Source: JAKVAV01 sp047633195 (GTDB lineage Bacteria; Bacteroidota; Bacteroidia; Flavobacteriales_D; Cryomorphaceae). Taken from it: a stretch of DNA of 10,073 nt. The notes under the pieces are model-generated. The model ran no database searches and was not told the DNA's origin. It worked only from the letters and a program-made list of their open reading frames with translations. The stretch is from positions 1 through 10,073 of the forward strand of contig JBLIEU010000075.1 of the NCBI GenBank assembly GCA_047633195.1, written 5' to 3'. The position numbers and the translations under genes are program-made. The first letter of the stretch is position 1. Each line of letters starts with the position of its first letter. Positions 1 through 6,668 of this stretch are shown here, piece after piece.

Positions 1-1
1 A

Positions 2-103
2 ATTCTGAGAAATGAGCTTCAGTCGAACACGGCTAATTTCAAAAGCTCGATGAGCTCTTTGCTAGGCATTAGCATCACATTCAACTCAGGCGATGGAGAT
101 TAA
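2..103 (+). CDS. C-terminal end of an unidentified protein, possibly imelysin-like (5' part outside window)
   Basis: An open frame enters from the left edge and ends at TAA 101-103, giving about 33 residues that finish in LLGISITFNSGDGD. The stop lies 9 bases before the next gene's start and in the same frame, so this should be the preceding member of the same + strand cluster. The ending, with a short beta-like stretch followed by a D/G-rich tail, resembles what I remember of imelysin-family (peptidase M75-like) lipoproteins, which in Bacteroidota often sit beside HTTM and TonB-receptor genes. That family name is inference from a short tail plus context. What is seen is only that one of the three forward frames stays open to 101 while the other two contain stops. 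Confidence 0.5.
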   Translation: MLRNELQSNTANFKSSMSSLLGISITFNSGDGD

Positions 104-112
104 AGAAGCGGC

Positions 113-1495
113 TTGACCCAAAATAGAGACGCATATTTTAAGCTTACAGCTTATTTGGAGCAATCGGTGTCGATTGCTCCTTTGGTTTCATTCAGGATTG
201 CCTTCGGAGTGGTCATGCTTTTTAGCACCCTTCGCTATATGTCGATGGGATGGGTCGACACTCAGCTTATCGATCCCATTCTTCACTTTAGCTATTTTGG
301 ATTCGACTGGGTAAAACCTTTGCCAGGCATTGGGATGTACTTTGTTTTTTCTGCCATGGCTATTGCGTGCACCGCGATTATTCTTGGCTGGTATTACCGT
401 TTTTACGCAGCGCTCTTCTTCCTTTGCTTCTCCTACGTAGAGCTAATCGATATCACTTATTACCTCAATCATTACTACTTCGTCAGCATCATTTCCTTTA
501 TGATGATTCTGGTTCCCGCCAACCGCTGCTTCTCTTTGGATGTAAGGCGAAGTCCAGCATTAGAAAGGAAAACCGTTGGAAGGTGGTGCATCCTAATTTT
601 CAAGTTGCAGATCGCTATTGTGTATTGTTATGCAGGTCTAGCCAAAATCAATACTGACTGGCTACTGGAAGCCCTACCCCTTGCCATCTGGCTGCCCGCA
701 AAGTCGAGCGTTCCAATTATTGGAGCAATTTTCAAGTATAAATTTACGGCATACCTATTCAGCTGGATTGGCATGCTGTTCGACACGATCATCATCGCGG
801 GTCTGCTTTTCAAGAAAACACGGTGGCTGGCCTATATCGCCGTTGTTATTTTCCATTCCTTAACGGGAATCCTATTTCAAATCGGCGTCTTCCCTATTGT
901 GATGATTTTTGCCGTCACCATTTTTTTCTCCGACTCTTTTCACGGGCTTATCATCGATGGGCTTACAAGATTCTTTAAAGGAAAAAGAGACGTGACAATT
1001 GCCACGAATGATCTACCTTCAAAAACTTCTAAATCAAAGCTTCTCGTCCCCTTCCTGATGATCTTCTTTATGTTTCAGCTTCTTTTTCCGTGGAGGTATA
1101 CACTTTATCCGGGAAGTCTATTTTGGACAGAAGAAGGCTACCGTTTTTCATGGCGAGTGATGCTCATGGAGAAAGCGGGAACGGCCACATTCTTTGTAAA
1201 AGACGGTGACGAAGGAAGGGAAGGTTCCGTGGTGAATCACGAGTTCCTCAACTCTCATCAAGAAAAGCAAATGGCCATGCAGCCCGACCTGATTCTTCAA
1301 TATGCTCATTTGCTAGAAGACCACTATAAGCAGCAGGGAATGAAAAACCCCAAGGTGAGAGCCGAAGTTTGGGTAACACTAAACGCGAGGCCTGCGCAAC
1401 TCTTAATCGATCCTGAAGTCGATCTGACTGCGAAAACAGATCGCTGGGCTCACAAAGATTGGATTTTACCTTTTAATGAGAATGAACTAAGGTGA
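113..1495 (+). CDS. HTTM / vitamin K-dependent gamma-carboxylase-like integral membrane protein
   Basis: A 460-residue polytopic inner-membrane protein with about eight hydrophobic segments between residues 20 and 330 and a soluble C-terminal domain (about 335-460). It matches the HTTM family related to eukaryotic gamma-glutamyl carboxylase (GGCX). The family's key residues appear present: LNHYYF with His120, YAGLAKIN.DW with Lys178 at the position of the human catalytic base Lys218, and FH..TGILFQIGVF with His248. The C-terminal part also follows GGCX (YRFSWRVML near 343, VWVTLNARP near 419, IDPEVDL near 432), so this is the whole architecture and not only the membrane domain. GGCX uses reduced vitamin K, O2 and CO2 to carboxylate Glu; the bacterial substrate is unknown. 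The start is TTG at 113, just after the upstream stop; the first in-frame ATG lies about 35 codons later and would remove the first helix. The gene overlaps the TonB receptor gene by four bases. Confidence 0.88.
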   Translation: MTQNRDAYFKLTAYLEQSVSIAPLVSFRIAFGVVMLFSTLRYMSMGWVDTQLIDPILHFSYFGFDWVKPLPGIGMYFVFSAMAIACTAIILGWYYRFYAALFFLCFSYVELIDITYYLNHYYFVSIISFMMILVPANRCFSLDVRRSPALERKTVGRWCILIFKLQIAIVYCYAGLAKINTDWLLEALPLAIWLPAKSSVPIIGAIFKYKFTAYLFSWIGMLFDTIIIAGLLFKKTRWLAYIAVVIFHSLTGILFQIGVFPIVMIFAVTIFFSDSFHGLIIDGLTRFFKGKRDVTIATNDLPSKTSKSKLLVPFLMIFFMFQLLFPWRYTLYPGSLFWTEEGYRFSWRVMLMEKAGTATFFVKDGDEGREGSVVNHEFLNSHQEKQMAMQPDLILQYAHLLEDHYKQQGMKNPKVRAEVWVTLNARPAQLLIDPEVDLTAKTDRWAHKDWILPFNENELR

Positions 1496-3897
1496 GCAGG
1501 CTCTGGACTTTGATATTGGGCATCTTAATGACCACGGCACTTCTTGGCCAAGACCTCGAAGTGACAGGAACAGTTTTTGACAAAAAATCCGAGAAAGGCA
1601 TTGAGAAAGCGATGGTCTTTGTTCGCGCGCTCAATATTCAAACCTCTGTCGATAAGAATGGCAGCTACAAAATCACCTTGCCCGCAGGCAAGCATAGGAT
1701 AGAGGCCTTTAACTTGGGCATGAAATCCAAGGCAATTGAAATCACCCTCGCACAAGACACGTTGGTCGACTTTTACTTGGAATTGCTTGCGACCGAATTG
1801 GCCGAATTTGAGATTAAATCGGGAAGAGACCAAACGAATGGAATAACCAGAATGCGCTCAATCGACGGGATGGGAATTTATGAAGCCAAAAAAAACGAGG
1901 TGATCATCCTCGACGACTTCGCTGCCAATCGTGTCTCGAATACAGCGAGACAGGTCTTCGCTAAAGTTCCGGGGCTAAATATCTGGGAAAGCGACTTTGC
2001 GGGACTTCAACTAGATATTGCAGCGAGAGGACTCGGCCCCAGCCGCACCGCAAACTTCAACACCCGCCAGAACGGCTACGACATGAGCGCCGATGCTTTG
2101 GGTTACCCCGAAAGCTACTACATGCCCGCGCTTCAAGCGGTCGATCGAATTGAAATCGTAAGAGGAGCTGCCTCGCTCCAATACGGAACTCAGTTTGGCG
2201 GAATGCTCAACTTCAAAATAAAAGAAGCGCCTGAAAAACCTTTCGAGCTTAATGTGGAGCAAGCTGTTGGCTCTTTCGGACTTTGGAATTCCTTTGTGAG
2301 TGCAGGAGGAACAAAAGACAAACTGGATTACTACGGTTACTACCAATACCGCCGTGGTGATGGCTGGCGAGAAAGCTCGGGTTTTGAAGCACACACGGCA
2401 TTCGCAAGAATAGGCTACCAGGTAAACGAACGCTTGAAACTGGGTTTTGAATATTCTTACATGACCTATGAGGCCCAGCAGCCAGGTGGTTTGACTGATG
2501 AACAGTTCTTTGCTGGAGACCTTGAAGGAGCCAATCGAGATCGAAACTGGTTCAACGTTAATTGGAATTTATTTGCCCAAACCATCGACTACCAGTTCTC
2601 GAGTATGACGCAACTGAACATCAGAACATTTGGTTTGATTTCTACGAGAAATGCAATGGGCAACTTGGTTCAAATTGGAGTACCCGACAATCCCAATGAG
2701 AATCGAACGTTGATTCGAGATGATTTTCGGAATTTTGGTTCTGAAGCGAGACTCCTCCATCGATACAAGGTTGGCAGCAAGCACTCGGCAATGGTGGTCG
2801 GGGCTCGATACTACAATGGACTTACCGACAGAATGCAGGGAGACGCCAACAACGCCAGCACGCCTGACTTCGATTTTTTAAATCCAGATGACCCCGAAGA
2901 GTTTGACTATGAATTCCCCAGTCAGAACTACGCCTTTTTTGTAGAGAATCTCCTTCACATTACTTCGAAACTCAGTGTAACGGCTGGCCTCAGGGTGGAA
3001 CACATTCGGACAGACTCTGAAGGTACTTGGAAGTTGAACAGGTATGATTTTGCAGGCAATCTCATTTCTTCGACGGCAAATGAAGACGCCTCTTCAACGA
3101 GCCGCTCCTTTCCTCTTTTCGGAGTTGGCGTAAGCTATGACATCAAAGAGGATCTGAATCTCTATGGAAATATTTCACAGAATTTTCGATCGATCACCTT
3201 CAGTGACTTAAGGGTGGTCAACCCAAATTTCCAGTTGGATAGTCTCATTACCGATGAGAATGGGTACAATGCCGATATCGGAATTCGAGGAAATCTTGGA
3301 GATTGGCTCAGCCTCGACGTGAGTGTGTTTCTCATGCGATACAATAACCGAATCGGCTTGTTCGAGTTGCCAGGAAGCACTACACTCTTCCGAACCAACA
3401 TTGGCGATTCGCGCCACATTGGTATTGAATCCTTCGCTGAGATCGACATATGGAATCTCATCAATAGCACTCAGAAGCATTCCAATCTTTCACTCTTCTT
3501 AAACCTGTCTGTTACCGACGCTACTTACATAGAGTCGGATATCACAGCCATAAAAGGGCGACAAGTAGAGTACGTGCCTAATGTGATGTTGCGAACGGGC
3601 CTTAACTACAAGTGGAAGGATTTTATGGCGACGTATCAATTCTCCTATTTGGGAGAACAGTTCTCGGATGCCACCAACTCCACGTTCAATCCCAATGCTT
3701 TAACTGGGATCATCCCATCCTATTATGTGATGGATCTTTCCTTAGAGTATAAGCCAAATCGATTCAAATTTTCTACTGGAGTTAATAACCTCACCGGCGA
3801 GGAGTATTTCACCCGAAGAGCCGAAGGCTACCCTGGCCCTGGAATTATTCCAGCCACGATCCGTAGCTTTTATTTATCTGTTGGCTGTTCATTTTAA
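1492..3897 (+). CDS. TonB-dependent outer-membrane receptor, FecA-like
   Basis: An 801-residue outer-membrane active transporter. Residues 1-19 form a signal peptide (hydrophobic stretch ending ALLG, then QDLEV). Residues about 22-100 are a carboxypeptidase-regulatory-like beta domain common in Bacteroidota receptors. The plug spans roughly 125-245 with VPGLNIWE (159-166), IAARGL (176-181), a conserved NGYD.SADALGYPESYY segment (194-210) and RIEIVRGAASLQYGTQFGG (219-237). The remainder is a beta barrel ending in aromatic Phe801. GYPGPGIIPATIRSFYL near the end is typical of the FecA/Fe(III)-dicitrate receptor branch, so a ferric chelate is the likeliest substrate, though specificity cannot be read from sequence. 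The start is GTG at 1492, overlapping the HTTM stop as GTGA, which suggests translational coupling. No SusD-like gene follows, which argues against a glycan-utilisation locus. Confidence 0.93.
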   Translation: MSRLWTLILGILMTTALLGQDLEVTGTVFDKKSEKGIEKAMVFVRALNIQTSVDKNGSYKITLPAGKHRIEAFNLGMKSKAIEITLAQDTLVDFYLELLATELAEFEIKSGRDQTNGITRMRSIDGMGIYEAKKNEVIILDDFAANRVSNTARQVFAKVPGLNIWESDFAGLQLDIAARGLGPSRTANFNTRQNGYDMSADALGYPESYYMPALQAVDRIEIVRGAASLQYGTQFGGMLNFKIKEAPEKPFELNVEQAVGSFGLWNSFVSAGGTKDKLDYYGYYQYRRGDGWRESSGFEAHTAFARIGYQVNERLKLGFEYSYMTYEAQQPGGLTDEQFFAGDLEGANRDRNWFNVNWNLFAQTIDYQFSSMTQLNIRTFGLISTRNAMGNLVQIGVPDNPNENRTLIRDDFRNFGSEARLLHRYKVGSKHSAMVVGARYYNGLTDRMQGDANNASTPDFDFLNPDDPEEFDYEFPSQNYAFFVENLLHITSKLSVTAGLRVEHIRTDSEGTWKLNRYDFAGNLISSTANEDASSTSRSFPLFGVGVSYDIKEDLNLYGNISQNFRSITFSDLRVVNPNFQLDSLITDENGYNADIGIRGNLGDWLSLDVSVFLMRYNNRIGLFELPGSTTLFRTNIGDSRHIGIESFAEIDIWNLINSTQKHSNLSLFLNLSVTDATYIESDITAIKGRQVEYVPNVMLRTGLNYKWKDFMATYQFSYLGEQFSDATNSTFNPNALTGIIPSYYVMDLSLEYKPNRFKFSTGVNNLTGEEYFTRRAEGYPGPGIIPATIRSFYLSVGCSF

Positions 3898-3917
3898 GAC
3901 CTTCAGCTCGATGCTCG

Positions 3918-3940
3918 ATTAACGTCAAACTCTCGTTAAT
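3918..3940 (+). terminator. Hairpin after the TonB receptor gene, possible terminator
   Basis: ATTAACG (3918-3924) and CGTTAAT (3934-3940) are perfect inverted repeats around a 9-base loop, 20 bases after the receptor stop; a flanking G.U could extend the stem by one pair. No T-run follows directly, so it is a poor intrinsic terminator. It could instead be a transcript-end stabilising hairpin or an operator for csaA. Confidence 0.3.
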
Positions 3941-3960
3941 TAGGTATTTACCCCCTCTTA

Positions 3961-3987
3961 TTGCGGAGTAATTTTAGATTACATTTA
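3961..3987 (+). promoter_or_regulatory. Candidate Bacteroidota-type promoter for csaA
   Basis: TACATTTA at 3980-3987 matches the Bacteroidota -7 consensus TAnnTTTG at all but the last position, and TTG at 3961-3963 lies 16 bases upstream as a possible -33 element, slightly short of the usual spacing. The box lies 19 bases before the csaA ATG, similar to the spacing of the better gldF box. The match is by eye only. Confidence 0.35.
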
Positions 3988-4006
3988 CTTCAAACCTAAA
4001 TCTAAC

Positions 4007-4348
4007 ATGCTTATCAAGCCGCTTATTACTTGGGCAGATTTCGAGAAGTTGGACATACGCACAGGCACTATTATAGATGCCATTCCATTTGAAAAGGCCC
4101 ACAAACCTTCGTATAAGATTTACATTGATCTTGGCGATTTCGGGATACGGAAAACAAGCGCTCAGATCACGGAACTCTACGACACCAAAGACTTAATTGG
4201 CAATCAAGTGATCTGTTTGATCAATCTACCTCCAAAGCAAGTAGCAGATTTCAAAAGTGAGTGCTTAATCATGGGGGTTTACACAAAAAAAGGTGTAGTG
4301 ATTCTTAGCACGGAGCAAAGCGCTGGAAATGGATTGCCGATAGGATAA
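4007..4348 (+). CDS. csaA: CsaA-like tRNA-binding / chaperone protein
   Basis: A 113-residue cytoplasmic protein made entirely of one tRNA-binding OB-fold domain (EMAP-II/Arc1p type), about the usual CsaA length of 110. Strong family signatures are visible: WADFEKLDIRTGTI (9-22), TSAQIT (50-55), NLPPKQVADFKSECLIMG (73-90) and a terminal NG.PIG. In Bacillus subtilis CsaA is a dimer reported to bind unfolded preproteins and SecA and to suppress secretion defects, while the fold itself binds tRNA-like RNA. Which role applies here cannot be told. The ATG at 4007 places the conserved domain at the N-terminus and no earlier start is needed. It sits 109 bases after the receptor gene, with its own candidate promoter, and converges on dnaN. 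Confidence 0.9.
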   Translation: MLIKPLITWADFEKLDIRTGTIIDAIPFEKAHKPSYKIYIDLGDFGIRKTSAQITELYDTKDLIGNQVICLINLPPKQVADFKSECLIMGVYTKKGVVILSTEQSAGNGLPIG

Positions 4349-4370
4349 GTTTACCGCTAAGGTCTTTTTT

Positions 4371-4392
4371 AGCAAGTCACGTCTCAATACCC
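4371..4392. repeat. Dispersed repeat, left copy (inverted partner at 9272-9293)
   Basis: This 22-base stretch, beginning AGCAAGTCAC and ending TCTCAATACCC, recurs on the opposite strand at 9272-9293 with one difference (G versus A at the eleventh base). Similarity continues loosely on both sides (a T-rich run before, TACC after). It lies in the convergent csaA/dnaN spacer, and a further inverted match, ACCGCTAAG at 4353-4361, pairs with CTTAGCGGT at 9525-9533. Confidence 0.7.
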
Positions 4393-4424
4393 AATACCAC
4401 TTCGATACTAAGTACTCAATACTA
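4382..4424. repeat. Short degenerate CAATAC tandem repeats in the csaA-dnaN spacer
   Basis: The spacer contains four near-copies of a short unit: CTCAATACC, CCAATACCA, TCGATACTAA and CTCAATACTAA. Their spacing is irregular and the run ends one base before the dnaN stop codon. Degenerate CTCAATAC strings of this kind are, as far as I recall, common intergenic material in Bacteroidota. I see no gene and no convincing terminator in the 77-base spacer, only a 5-bp GCTAA/TTAGC hairpin at 4356-4373. Confidence 0.5.
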
Positions 4425-4425
4425 A

Positions 4426-5547
4426 TTATGCATTCAGCATCACTGGCATCACTAACATGAGGATGTCCTCACCTTCATTTTCAGAACCCATAGGAACCAA
4501 AATACCCGCTCTATTCGGAGCGCTTAACTGAAGCTGCACATCAGAAGTGTCCAAGTTGTTCAGCATGTCAATGAGGAATCGGCTGTTGAAGCCAATCTCC
4601 ATATCGTCACCTTCGTAGCTGCACGTCAAACGCTCATTCGCTTCATTGGCAAAATCAAGATCTTCGGCAGATACAGATAGCTCGCTTCCGCTGATGCGAA
4701 GACGAACTTGGTGAGTGGTTTTATTCGAGAAAATAGACACCCGACGAACAGAACCAAGAAGAGCTGTGCGCTCCACTAACATCTTGTTCGGATTGTCCTT
4801 TGGAATAACCGCTTCGTAGTTGGGGTATTTTCCATCGATCAATCGAGCGATCATCACCGTATCGTCAAAAGAGATTTTAACGTTGGTATCGTTGAACTCC
4901 ATTTGAACGTCAGACGTTGTATTTCCCAAGGCACCTTTCAAAAGATTCAAAGGCTTCTTAGGAATGATAAAAGTCGAATTTTTGTCTGCTTTCGAGTCGG
5001 TGCGCGTGTAGCGAACCAATTTGTGCGCGTCGGTAGCAACGAATCGAAGACCCTCTTTAGAGAATTCGCAGAAGATGCCCGACATAACTGGTCGAAGATC
5101 ATCGTTTCCTGTCGCAAAAATAGTTTTGTGGATAGCCTCAGAGATCACGTCTGAAGGAATGTTAACGCTCGAGGAATCTTCCATCTCAGGGTTTCTCGGA
5201 AATTCATCTGCCGAAAACCCAGCCACTTTACTTTTACCGTAGCTGCTTGAAATTTCAATTCCAAGACTCGCTTCATCGATGGTAAAGGTCAAAGGCTGCT
5301 CAGGTAAAGTTTTCAAATAGTCCAACACGATACGCGCTGGTACGGCTATAGATCCTGTCTCTTCGGCTTTCACCGAAAGGTTAGTAATCATAGTTGTTTC
5401 CAGATCACTCGCCGAGATGGTGAGTGAATCTTTGTCAATTTCGAAGAGGAAATTGTCGAGGATCGGAAGAGTATTATTGGATGCAAGCACACCGCTTACG
5501 GTTTGTAAGTGCTTGAGCAGTTCGGTACTAGTGACGATGAATTTCAT
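4426..5547 (-). CDS. dnaN: DNA polymerase III beta subunit (sliding clamp)
   Basis: A 373-residue protein, full length against the usual 366-375. It dimerises into the ring that tethers DNA polymerase to DNA and docks many replication and repair proteins. Three DnaN domains follow one another. The N-terminal one begins MKFIVTSTELLKHLQTVSGV, with NTLPILDNFLFE at about 25-36; ATDAHKLVRYTR in the middle domain (from about 171) and the C-terminal LMLVMPVMLN are classic clamp signatures, the last lining the partner-binding pocket. It is the last gene of the - strand block, 92 bases after the DUF4340 gene, with a good -7 box in that gap, so it can probably be transcribed independently. It is not beside dnaA or recF here, consistent with the scattered origin genes of many Bacteroidota. 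No disruption is seen. Confidence 0.97.
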   Translation of the reverse strand: MKFIVTSTELLKHLQTVSGVLASNNTLPILDNFLFEIDKDSLTISASDLETTMITNLSVKAEETGSIAVPARIVLDYLKTLPEQPLTFTIDEASLGIEISSSYGKSKVAGFSADEFPRNPEMEDSSSVNIPSDVISEAIHKTIFATGNDDLRPVMSGIFCEFSKEGLRFVATDAHKLVRYTRTDSKADKNSTFIIPKKPLNLLKGALGNTTSDVQMEFNDTNVKISFDDTVMIARLIDGKYPNYEAVIPKDNPNKMLVERTALLGSVRRVSIFSNKTTHQVRLRISGSELSVSAEDLDFANEANERLTCSYEGDDMEIGFNSRFLIDMLNNLDTSDVQLQLSAPNRAGILVPMGSENEGEDILMLVMPVMLNA

Positions 5548-5554
5548 GATAAAA

Positions 5555-5579
5555 ACACGTTTCAGCCATTGTGGCGTGT
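5555..5579 (-). promoter_or_regulatory. Bulged hairpin in the dnaN 5' leader
   Basis: Inner stem GCCA (5565-5568) / TGGC (5572-5575) with a 3-base loop and contiguous outer stem ACAC (5555-5558) / GTGT (5576-5579) on one side; the other side carries a 6-base bulge. It lies between the candidate -7 box and the dnaN ATG, so it would be within the mRNA leader. It could affect translation or message stability, or be chance. Confidence 0.3.
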
Positions 5580-5582
5580 CGA

Positions 5583-5590
5583 CAAATATA
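5583..5590 (-). promoter_or_regulatory. Candidate -7 promoter element for dnaN
   Basis: Read on the - strand this is TATATTTG, an exact match to the Bacteroidota -7 consensus TAnnTTTG, 35 bases before the dnaN ATG. No clear TTTG is found at the usual -33 distance; the nearest TTTG is only 11 bases away. It implies that dnaN is not wholly dependent on readthrough from gldF. Confidence 0.5.
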
Positions 5591-5639
5591 CGCGATTAAG
5601 ACAAACGCTTAAACCACTTTTTTGAACAGAATGTGAACA

Positions 5640-6659
5640 TTATTCTTTGGAAATGAACGCTCCTATTGGAGCTTGGAATTTATCCCATACAAACCTTTGG
5701 GCCAGAGCCAATTCTCCGTCGTTATAGGTTCCATAAACCCGTCCACGATCAATGACTAAGCTGTCACTACTAGCCATCTCATCATAATCGGGAGCTTCTT
5801 TGGGCCAAAGCTTTATCTCGTGATTACCCGATGAATCTATGACACGAATAATCTGAAAGGGGGCGGTCGACCTAATTGAATCGATTTGAAATTCGGTCAA
5901 ACCAGTTCTGTAATTTTCGAATGCCATCTTTTTGTAGTTGAGCATGTAATCCTTCAGGGTAAGCGTGTCAAAAACAGCCACGGGCGTATCATCTCCTGTG
6001 AAAAGTTTAATTTGATTTCCACCATCATATTCCACTTTGAATGACGATACTTGATCAGTTGGGTACTCTACTTCGATCTTATCCAAGTTCATATCGGGAT
6101 AAGCCAGAAGCAGCGTACTTCGCCACTCGTTCTCATCGAGAAAAAACCGCGTGTTCAGCATCCCGATAAAGCCCTTCATATCCATAATGAAAGGAGCTGA
6201 TGACTTTCCATTCTTCGGGGTTTCCAGCAGCATGTACGTCCCTTTTTTGTCCATAGTGGCATGCCCGACATACCAAGTCTTTATGAGCTCACCGTCTAGG
6301 TCATAAATCTCTACTTTCTTGGTAGAGGATGCCATCACCGTATTCACCTGTTCTTGCGCCTCACGTGGAACAGGCCGTTGGATATAGATATTCTTAAACG
6401 TGCGCAGAAGTGTTTCAACCGCATCTTCGCGGGCGGGGTATTCTCCATTGAGAATCCACCTCCCACTGCCTCGAGTCACTATGACGATACGTCCCGATCG
6501 ATCGGCGATCAGAATCTTCCCAATTGAGGCAGTGTCAGCGATTGCAAAATCGCTTTGCTCAGCCCCTTCGCTTCGAAAGGGATCATTGGAAGTAGAAAGA
6601 TAGAAGGCGATACCGCCGACAATAGCTACTAATAGAAGCAATAATGTGATTTTCTTCAT
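5640..6659 (-). CDS. DUF4340 domain protein, membrane-anchored, associated with gldFG
   Basis: A 339-residue protein with one N-terminal membrane anchor (about residues 4-21, after MKK) and a large domain predicted to lie outside the inner membrane. It resembles the DUF4340 family by its repeated beta-rich pattern: a short segment around GRWILNG..PAREDAVETLL (66-85), a shift from IYIQRPVP (91-98) into strand-rich sequence, and a second similar half. There is no lipobox Cys, so it is anchored by its helix and is not a lipoprotein. The start lies 9 bases after the gldG stop, which indicates one transcript. DUF4340 genes commonly accompany ABC-2 permease and GldG-type auxiliary genes, so a role as a periplasmic partner of GldFG is likely. 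Biochemical function is unknown. Confidence 0.78.
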   Translation of the reverse strand: MKKITLLLLLVAIVGGIAFYLSTSNDPFRSEGAEQSDFAIADTASIGKILIADRSGRIVIVTRGSGRWILNGEYPAREDAVETLLRTFKNIYIQRPVPREAQEQVNTVMASSTKKVEIYDLDGELIKTWYVGHATMDKKGTYMLLETPKNGKSSAPFIMDMKGFIGMLNTRFFLDENEWRSTLLLAYPDMNLDKIEVEYPTDQVSSFKVEYDGGNQIKLFTGDDTPVAVFDTLTLKDYMLNYKKMAFENYRTGLTEFQIDSIRSTAPFQIIRVIDSSGNHEIKLWPKEAPDYDEMASSDSLVIDRGRVYGTYNDGELALAQRFVWDKFQAPIGAFISKE

Positions 6660-6668
6660 TGCGGAAAA

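Noticed and set aside
44..52. AGCTCGATG shared by the upstream gene end and 3905-3913
   Set aside because: Nine bases, one copy inside coding sequence; easily chance in 10 kb.
1492..3897. SusC/SusD glycan-utilisation locus
   Set aside because: No SusD-like gene or glycosidase follows, and the conserved segments fit the FecA-like branch better than SusC.
4382..4424. CAATAC repeats considered as a CRISPR remnant or iteron array
   Set aside because: Units are only 9-11 bases, degenerate, and lack regular spacers. dnaN alone does not make this an origin, and no DnaA-box cluster is visible.
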